64,000 nt of DNA from Cordia subcordata. Its lineage: Eukaryota; Streptophyta; Magnoliopsida; Boraginales; Cordiaceae. The first letter of the stretch is position 1, and every line of letters starts with the position of its first letter. The stretch lies in contig JAPTOF010000007.1 in the NCBI GenBank assembly GCA_028554755.1, positions 17,035,001 through 17,099,000 on the forward strand, read 5' to 3'. The notes under the pieces were generated by a model. It ran no database searches and was not told where the DNA came from. It saw only the letters and a program-made list of their open reading frames with translations. A program made the position numbers and the translations under genes. Shown piece after piece: positions 55,581 to 64,000 of the stretch.

Positions 55581-57865
55581 TGCTTGGATCAATAATATAC
55601 ATTCACATTTGTGTTGGTTGTGAGCATTGTACCTATTAAAAATTTGTTATTAATGTTGTGCTCGTTACAAAGATTGTTTGTTGTATATTGTTTTTTTTAA
55701 CAATGTTGACTGCCAACTCCAATCATTTAGTTGAAGTTTCAATCCAGCTTCCTTGATAGCCCATCTTTCCTACCCTATGTGTGATAATTATATCTACAAG
55801 AACGACGCTAAGTAATTAAATTCACAATCTGGGGTTTATGATTAGTTCAAGTAATTTATGTTCGAATAGCTCAACGAGGATTGAATTGGACTGAAAGGTT
55901 TGTTAGAAAAAGATATATAAAAAAAAATTCACAAACTTTTCTAATAAACCTAATATAGTACAATGACGTGTTACGTCATATAACACTAAATTATTAAAGG
56001 ACTAAATAGTATTTGTTGTGTTGAGAGGACATAGATTTGAATTTAGAACTTTTTATTACAGAAAATAATTATCTAGCTATTTGACCTAATCTTTGGCTGG
56101 CAATTCACTTTGGTGTAAAATTTTATTAATCACGTTACCTTTCCATTCTTGAGAAGACGTAGACCATTTGTACTAGCTGTAGTGAATTGTCAGCTCCTTC
56201 AGATTAGATGTAATTAGGTTTTAAGGAAATATCATCATGAGTGTACATAATTTAAACATGGCTTTCTATTAACGGCACAGTTTTGACTGCTGTAGGATAT
56301 ATACATAAGTGATTAATTAGATATATATGCCATCTAGGATGAATAGTAGGTTTTAAAAGTTAAAACTATCAACTCACTCTATTTTTTTTTTTTAAAATGA
56401 CTCACTGTCACCATGTCACGGTGTTGATGTTAGTGGAGCCATGTGATTGGTTGAAATTGTCGGTAAATGAGAGATGAAGTTAGTATATAATTAGTGATAT
56501 ATTTTTTGCTTTAAGTATGAAAATAATTTGAGTTCAAATGTTATGAGACTAGGTTAAAAGTAGAAAATTAAGAAAAAGTCTGAGAGACCTAATATTACAT
56601 TTTGGTAATTAATACAAATATTATATTATTAATTTGTGATTTTCTTTAAAATAAAGAAAAAGGAAGACGAAGTTCTTTATTGATGATTGATTGTTTCCGG
56701 CCAAAGAAAAAAAAAAAAAAACAAATTAATAATGTTCATGGTCATATTATTCGGGAAAAGTCATCTTTATACTAATAAACTAGAGTATAATTAATGGTGC
56801 AATTCACTGGAGAATGGTTACTTTTTAATATTTTTTTAATTATTATTAATGATCGATTTTTACTGTTTATGTAATTATAAAATGTAAATACATTTTGTAG
56901 AATTTAATTTTCAATACGTTTTCAATATTAATCATGTGTCTTAGTGAGAGATCTATAATAATTGAAAAAAAAATTAAATAGTAAATGTAAAATCAGAAAA
57001 GGATCTGATTTGGAAAAAGAAAAGTTATAGAATATGAATAATATACGTTTATTGGATTTAACTCACTTTTTAGTAAACAATTAATAAAATTAGGACATAT
57101 TGCATTATTACAGTCCATGCGAGGACAAGATATAAGTACCTCTTGTAAACCTTACTCTTTGATAAGTTTTCAATATTAATAATTTTTTTTACTAGTGATT
57201 TGTAATAATTGAGGACATTTAAAATGAAAAATAAAATAAAAAGAATCTAATCTAAAAAAATAGAAAATAATAATATACTTAATTGGAGTTTAACTAATTT
57301 TGGAGGAAAATTGATAAAATTAGGACACGTCACATTAAAAGATAAACATGGACTATATAGGAAATAATGACCACTCTAGATTAGCATCCATTATTTGTCC
57401 ACAAAAAATAATGATCAATTACGAAAAAATTGGAAAATAAGTTTACTTGTTCCAAATATTATAATTCTTATTTATATTAAGAAATAATTTTGCTTGGGGT
57501 GCTACTCTAGATTAGTATCAATTATTTGTTCAAATAAACAATGCTGAATTACAATATAAGCATTTTAACAAGGAAATAGTATTTTGACCAAATATCATGC
57601 TCGAGTTAGATTATGAAATATTTCTATAGGGGTATTACTCTCAATTAATGTTAATTACATGACTAAAAAATAAATGCTCAGTTAAAATACGGCATCAAAT
57701 GAGCATTTTTTTTTTGAAGAAAACAAATTTATGAAATAAAGATGAATAACATTAATAATATAACATATACTATATTTTATATAACATATAGATTTTTTTC
57801 TATGGAACACTTGGATCTCTTTCAGTTATATGTTTACCCACATAGAGGCCGCTGAGCATTTAGGC
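55581..57865. other. Intergenic; duplicated ATL upstream block then AT-rich repeats
   Basis: 55680-55920 matches 45045-45500. From 56918 an imperfect tandem duplication of about 248 bp (GTTTTCAATATTA at 56918 and 57166) is visible. 57370-57700 has three diverged copies of a segment containing ACTCTAGATTAG-ATC-ATTATTTG-type sequence. No genes. Confidence 0.55.
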
Positions 57866-58097
57866 TGTTAAGCTATGAAACAAAGAGAAAATGCTGAAAA
57901 TATCATTGTGATATTATTCTTATTTCAGCTTAATCATTACATGGTAATAGCCTACTATTTATATTATTTAAGTTGACTTGGAGCTTAAGCTAAGATATGC
58001 TAGATGTACTCAGAGTTAGTTACAATAACTAACTTCTAGAATATTCTAACTAACGAGCTTGGCTGCTGAGTTGTCATGCTTGACTTCCTTACTAACA
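57866..58097 (-). repeat. 3' LTR of the Copia element
   Basis: 232 bp, TGTTA...TAACA ends. The final roughly 18 codons of the old pol frame (NVSKEVKHDNSAAKLVS) read into it. Confidence 0.93.
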
Positions 58098-61000
58098 TTC
58101 CCCCGCAAGCTGAACCGTGGTACGCAAAGGGAAAGTTTGGATTGAAGTTGAGCAAACCTGGTATTGCCAAGAGCTTTTGTGAAAAGATCTGCAACCTGCT
58201 CTTGTGATGGAATATAAGAGACAAACAAATGCTTAGCTTAGACTTGTTTTCGCACGAAATGATAATCAATCTCAATATGTTTCGTGCGACTATGAAACAC
58301 AGGATTTGAAGCTAAAGCCAGAGCAGAAACAGAATCAGAAATAAGAACTGGGGTGTGAAATGGAATATGCAGATCACAAAGAAGATATGTAAACCATTTT
58401 ACTTTAGCTGCTGCCTGAGCTAAGGCGCGATACTCTGCTTCTGTAGAAGAACGTGCAACTATAGGTTGTTTCTTAGAGTACCACGAAACAAGATTTGGCC
58501 CAAGATAAACACAAAATCTAGTAGTAGATTTTCTAGTTAATGGATCACTAGCCTAATCGCTGTTACTATAAGCAGAGACAGTAAAAGATCCTTTCTGAAT
58601 CAATAGACCATGAGACAAAGTTTCTTGAACAAATCTTAGGAGCCTTTTGAGTTCAGCAAAATTGGCATTAGTTGGATGATGCATTGCTTGACAAATGTGA
58701 TTTACAACAAACTGAATGTCAGGTTGAGTAATCGTAAGATACTGAAGTGCTCCCACCAGACTGTGAAACTCAGTAGTATTGCTATAAGGTAATTCTGATT
58801 CTTGAGAATGTGGAGTGTATTTGCTAAGAGAAGGATTAATAGAAGCTTTACACTCAGATAACCCAGCCTTCTTGATAAGATCTTTTGCATATTTGGTCTG
58901 ATGAAGCACAATAGATTAAGCAGAATAAGAAACCTCTATTCCAAGAAAATATGACAAAGCTCCTAAATCCTTCATTGTAAACTGAGTGCTCATAGAAGCA
59001 ATTAGATTAGTCATGGCTTGTGCAGAGCTTCCAGTAATGATTAGATCATTAACATAAACCAAAACAATCAAAGTACAGAGCTTAGTATGAAGCACAAATA
59101 ATGAGGAATCTGTTGAGCTGCAATGAAAACCTTGTTGAACAAGAAATGTAGATAACATATGATACCAAGCTCTAGGAGCTTGTTTAAGACCATAAAGAGA
59201 CTTCTGCAACTGACACACATATTGAGGATGGTCTTCATTGACAAATCCCTGACGCTTCTCTATGTAAACAAGCTCAGAGAGTTCCCCATGAAGAAAAGCA
59301 TTAGAGACATCTAGCTGCTTTATTGGCTAGTTAAAATGCATAGCTAAAGCCAACACAGTTCTGATGGTTTGCTGCTTCACCACTGGACTAAAGGTTTCAT
59401 GATAATCTATACCATGTTCTTGATGAAAACCTTTAGTTACTAACCTAGCTTTGTACCTAGCCACAGTGCCATCAGAATGTCTCTTGATTTTAAAAACCCA
59501 TTTACAGCCTATGGGTTGCCTATCATGTGGAGGAGGAACCAGTTTCCATGTTTGCTATTGCATAAGAGCATCATATTCCTCTTTCATTGCATTGATCCAG
59601 TGCAAATTGGAAGAAGCTTCTCTATATGAGTGAGGTTCAGTAACAGGAGGAGAAGTAGAAGCAATGCAAGCAAGATATCTAAGTGGAGGAGGTGGAAGAG
59701 ATCCAATTTTGGATCTTGTACTTATAGAATGTTGATTTTGAATGTTGGGAACAGATATGTGTGGGACAGATGACTGAGGAGATATAGTTGAAGAGACTAA
59801 CTGAGAAGAATTTGAAAGAGAATGATTAGATAAAGACTCTAGTTGCATAATACCAGATTAGGAGGTAACTGGAGTAGAATTTTGGGATGATGAGAATGAT
59901 ACTGAGATAGGAGATTGTGAAGATGATTGTGAAGAGGAGAATATGGGTGGAAAGGAATATGGTTGGGAAGATGATTGAGAAGATGATATCGAGGTAGAAC
60001 ACTCTGATAAAGAACGAACACCTGAGTAGTCAGGAAGTTGATGAGAATGAAACTGAGAAGATAGAATATCAGGTGTAAGAGTAGTAAAACCTGAGTGTGC
60101 AAAAGGAAAAATAGACTCAAAAAATTTCACATTCCTGGAGATATACAGTTTTTGAGTGTTAATATCCATACATCTATATCCCTTAGTAGTGGAGTAGTAG
60201 CCTAGAAAAACACACTTGGTAGACTTGTTGTCCAGTTTATGAGTGGCATAAGGTTTCAACCATGGGAAACACAAACACCCAAAAGTTTTGAGACTAAGAT
60301 AATTTGGTTTATGATGAAAAAGAACTTCAAATGGAGAAAGATTATTCAATATAGATGTTGGCAATCGATTTATGAGAAAATTAGCAGTTGCTAAAGCTTC
60401 TAGCCAGTATTCTTTAGGCATATAACTGTGATTAAGTAAAGAGAGCAGAGTCTTTATTAAGCGAAGATGTTCCCTCTCAACTTTGCCATTTTGTTGAGGA
60501 GTATGAGTACATGTTGTTTGATGAATAATACCTTGAACTTGTAAAATGGATTCAAATTGATGACTAACAAACTCCCTACCATTATCTGATTTAAATATCT
60601 TAATGGTTGTATGAAACTGAGTCTGAACCATAGCATTAAAAGATTTGAAAACTGTCAAGGCTGCAGCTTTGGTTTTTAGAGGATATAACGATGAATATCT
60701 TGTGTAATCATCCAGAAAAATAATGTAATACATGAAACCTTTAAAAGATGCTATAGGAGAAGGACTCCATATATCACAATGCACCAAGTCAAAGGGAGAA
60801 GCAGTTTTATTGATTGAATTAGGAAAAGGAAGTTGATGTGATTTTGATATAGCACAATCACAACATTGAGTACAACCATAGTTCAACTTTACAGGCAAAA
60901 CAAAGTTCAACACAGTAGATGCATTTCTAGAATGATGGCCTAGTCTTAAGTGCCATAGCTTTGCAGGATGTATTGATGAATGAGACTGAAAACAAGATAA

Positions 61001-62412
61001 AACTATAGGTGATCCAGATGTTATAGTAGCAATGTGCAAAGGGAGTGTGCATAAGCCATTCTTACAGAGGCCCTGGAACTTCACCATATGAGTGGAGTTG
61101 TCCAGAATTCTGACCTTTTGAGAATAAAAAACAAGAGTGCAATTATTATCTCTGGCAAGTTGTGAAACTGAGAGTAGGCTAGAAGACATGGTAGTAACAT
61201 ATAAAACAGTGGATAAACAAAGAGAACCTGTAAGAAGAGGAATATTACCCTGTCCAATGCAAGAAATTGAAAGATTATTGCCATTACCAACAGTAACGAT
61301 CTCCTGGCCATTATATGATTGACATGCTTGAAGCTGATTTGAGTTGTTTGTCACATGAGTAGATGCTCCAGAATCAATATGCTAGTTAATAGGAGGAGTA
61401 GATGGAGCAACTTGAGCAGTGCGAGCTTGAGTTTGAGCCTTAGGATTGATATAGTTAACAGTATCCAGTCTATGCCGGCATTCAAGTGCTTGATGATTGA
61501 ACTTCCCACAGATTTGACACTGCACTCTAGTGGAAGAGGAAACAACATTGTAAGAAGAATTCCCATAAGTAGTATTACCTGGAGCTTGAGGTCGTGAAGC
61601 TGAAACTGAATTAAAGCCACCTTATTCAGGTGATGCGCTGCCTCATCTTCCTCTTGAATTCTGATTTCTACCTCTGCCATGATTATTACTGAAACCTCCT
61701 CGTTGTTGATTTGAGGCATATAATGTAGTGTGAGACTTAGAGGAGGATGATTCAATCAGAGAAACTGAAGAGAAATTAAGATTGACCTCTTCAGTCAAAA
61801 GTATGCTACATAGTTCAGAAACTCTAATTAGCTCTTTACGAACACGAAGACCTCCTTCGATCGATGCATACTGTTCCAGTAGTCCACGAAGTATATACCA
61901 AACAATGTCTTTGTCTCTTATAGGTTCATCCACTGCTGCAATATGATCAGCAATGGTTTTGATCTTATCAAGATATTGCTGCATTGTGAGTGTTCCTTTA
62001 TTGATCATAGAGAGCTGATGCCTTTGCTGATAGACATGAGAACGACTAATTGAATGAAAGCGAGTCTCTAAAGCACTCCATATTTCAGCCGTAGAACGAA
62101 GACGAACTACTTGAGAGAAAACTGCTGGTTGAAACGATGCAAACAAACAAGTTTTGAGATGTTCATCAATCTCTTGCCACAGAAAAAACTCTGGATTATC
62201 AACCTCTTCACCATTACTGATTATCTTCTATGATGGACTTTGTTGTATACCCGTAAGATAGGCTAGAAGCTTGTAAGCACGAAAAATTGCTTCCATCTGA
62301 GTCCTCCAAACTAAGTAGTTTGTGTTATCAAGCTTAATATGAACCATAGAATTGAAATTTGCAGAAAAAGCTTGAAACTAGGTGGTAAATCAATCTCACT
62401 AGTAAACTCCAT
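58046..62412 (-). pseudogene. Disabled Copia gag-pol polyprotein
   Basis: Order on the minus strand: gag from ATG 62412 (MEFTSEIDLPPSF; a 1-bp deletion near 62373 shifts the frame, then DNTNYLVWRTQMEAI and a UBN2-type region to 61643); CCHC zinc knuckle (CQICGKFNHQALECR, about 61480-61525); protease IDSGAS near 61370; integrase 61354-60120 with the HLRLGHHS zinc-binding start and catalytic residues in HCDIW, KSDNGREF and GKVERE; reverse transcriptase about 59560-58900 (QLDVSNAFLHG, YGLKQAPRAWY); RNase H to 58046 (STEAEYRALA, KHIEIDYHF). From 62146 onward one frame holds throughout, broken by stops, including 61643-61645, before the protease, a TAG for Trp before PIKQLDV, and 58916-58918. The RT catalytic box reads YVND rather than YVDD. 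It cannot make an active polyprotein. Confidence 0.93.
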
Positions 62413-62683
62413 TGCAATTACTCCACAAGAAACAACGAAGATGTAGTTTTGTACAAATACAAAAAAAAAAAAAAAACAAACGCGTTGTTGTGAAGAAATC
62501 AACACTAAATCACTAATATAGGAGTATGAAAACCCTAATAGAAGTTTGAAGCTCTACGAATCGAAGAAAAAACAAAAATTTAAAAATGAATTTACCGATT
62601 AATCAGTAAGAAGCTAAGAATAATCGGCCAAGAAAGCTCCAGATTTCAAAAAAAAAATCCCCATATAATGGCTCTAATTACCA

Positions 62684-62915
62684 TGTTAAGCTGTGAAACA
62701 GAGAGAAAATGTTGAAAATATCATTGTGATATTATTCTTATTTCAGCTTAATCAATACATGGTAATAGCCTACTATTTATATTAGTTAAGTTGACTTGGA
62801 GCTTAAGCTAAGATATGCCAGCTATACTCAGAGTTAGTTACAATAACTAACTTCTAGAATATTCTAACTAACGAGCTTGACTGCTGAGCTGTCATGCTTG
62901 GCTTCCTCACTAACA
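62684..62915 (-). repeat. 5' LTR of the Copia element
   Basis: 232 bp, about 95% identical to the 3' LTR, with the primer-binding site immediately inside. Confidence 0.93.
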
Positions 62916-62920
62916 TAGGC

Positions 62921-64000
62921 AGCCAAAGATGAACATAAAATTATTTGTAGGATCAGATTCAGACTTTTAGTGATGACTCCTTGCACTTGCCAAAGATTCT
63001 CATGATAATTATAATTTCGGGTTAATAAAAATTTTGTAATTATTATTTTTGTAATTAATTTTATTCCTATGTTATAATTCAAACATATTTGATTTTATAA
63101 ACATCCTTAATTTTAAATTCTTTTTTTCTTTTAAATGTGGATTGGAGGGTGATCAACCCGCCTTAACTGTAGAACCATGATACGACCCGCCAATCCTTCA
63201 ACCCGCAAAGGGTCGGGTTCAAGTTGCCACATTGCTGACCCGCTACAAAACTAACCCACCCGACCCACCAACCGCTTTAACCTGTTTTAAACGAGACGGG
63301 TCAACACAACTCGACCCATTTGCCAACTCTAAATAAAAATGACTTTTTTTAATCTTATGATATTTGTAAATAAACTTTTTTATTTTTGAATATGACTTAG
63401 TGCCAATACTAGCTCAGAATTACTCGTGCATATGCACAAGCTAGCCCAATATATATTAAAAAGATATTATTAAGGAATAGTAGAATTTGATGAATGAATA
63501 GTATTAGTTGTATAAATTTTTTCCTTGAGAATTTTCATAGTAAATGAAGAGTGAATGCTAAAGGCTCCTTTGCTTATGTTGAAATAGCTTGTAAAGAAAT
63601 AACTATTCTAGTGTCTGTTCGTTTTCTTTTGTTTGATATGGTTGATTAGTGTTGAAAAACACATTAATATAGAATGACTTTTCAATAAAATAAAAGTGAA
63701 GAAAAACTCATTCCTTATCCAAACTTAAAAATTTGAAAAAGTTATCTCCCATCTAACTTCTCACATATTTTCAATTGTCACTAAAAAATTTAATAAGTTA
63801 AAAAATTGAAAAAAATTGAACTTATTACATGTGTCTCTTTTGCTTTTTACTCTTTTCTAGCTATAGGTATCCATTGAGTTCGCGTAGGATTTATGTCCAG
63901 ATGAAGGAACATAGAATATGTAGCATTTGGTATATGGATGTGTACATATTATGCAGAAAAGTATTTTTTATCTTTCGTAACTGACAAGGAACGCATCTTA
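62921..64000. other. Intergenic; GGGT/ACCC-rich repeat at 63140-63330
   Basis: 63140-63330 is rich in ACCCGCC, GACCCGC and GGGTCGGGTT words on an AT-rich background. It resembles the dispersed CGGGTC-type repeats found around plant transposons, but no element boundaries were seen. The remainder to the window end is AT-rich with no gene. Confidence 0.45.

Larger units (their letters stand above)
57866..62915 (-). mobile_element. Structurally complete Copia retrotransposon, 5050 bp, TSD TAGGC
   Basis: LTRs of 232 bp each (57866-58097 and 62684-62915; TGTTAAGCT...CTAACA) are flanked by a perfect TAGGC duplication (57861-57865, 62916-62920). On the minus strand the 5' LTR at 62684-62915 is followed by a primer-binding-like TGGTAATTAGAGCC (62683-62670), and purine-rich GCGGGGGAAT precedes the 3' LTR at about 58098-58107. 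By direct comparison the LTRs differ at 12 of 232 positions, so the insertion is moderately young. The gag-pol frame is present from 62412 to within the 3' LTR but is disabled by a frameshift and several stops. Confidence 0.95.

Overview
The window is nuclear DNA of a flowering plant, almost certainly a eudicot. It is AT-rich with long, intron-rich gene structure (GT-AG introns), plant-specific gene families, plant-type retrotransposons primed by initiator tRNA-Met, and a piece of plant mitochondrial DNA. Nothing prokaryotic or viral is present. The species cannot be named from the sequence.

Layout. 1-5.5 kb is AT-rich intergenic DNA with two MITE-like inverted-repeat elements. 5.6-16.0 kb is one complete 23-exon gene for a plant bifunctional fructose-2,6-bisphosphate enzyme (CBM20 + 6-phosphofructo-2-kinase + fructose-2,6-bisphosphatase, 748 aa). 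20.66-21.50 kb is an intronless ATL-type RING-H2 ubiquitin ligase gene. 22.6-28.0 kb is a nest: a decayed Copia element contains an L1-type LINE fragment, which contains an 1.3 kb hAT-like element with a perfect 8-bp target duplication and a strikingly GC-rich core. 28.66-36.25 kb is an LTR split by a 7.0 kb CACTA-like transposon. That transposon carries exons captured from two host genes, a P4-type ATPase and an HMGB protein.

38.7-55.6 kb holds three minus-strand ATL paralogs. Those at 38.76 and 54.99 kb are intact; the one at 41.19 kb is a pseudogene with a lost start codon and a lost zinc-binding Cys. The flanks of the 41.2 and 55.0 kb copies are homologous, so they come from a segmental duplication. 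The duplication was later broken up by a deleted Copia element plus mitochondrial DNA with an initiator tRNA (41.8-45.0 kb), an LTR/LINE cluster (46.9-49.6 kb), and a Copia element with target duplication CTGCA (50.56-54.87 kb). 57.87-62.92 kb is a structurally complete but coding-dead Copia element with target duplication TAGGC. The rest is AT-rich intergenic DNA.

The four ordinary genes are one carbon-metabolism regulator and three membrane-anchored E3 ligases; they do not form a pathway. I did not find a new molecular system. The most informative material is the transposon record: gene capture by the CACTA element, nested insertions with readable empty sites, and decay of one ATL copy.
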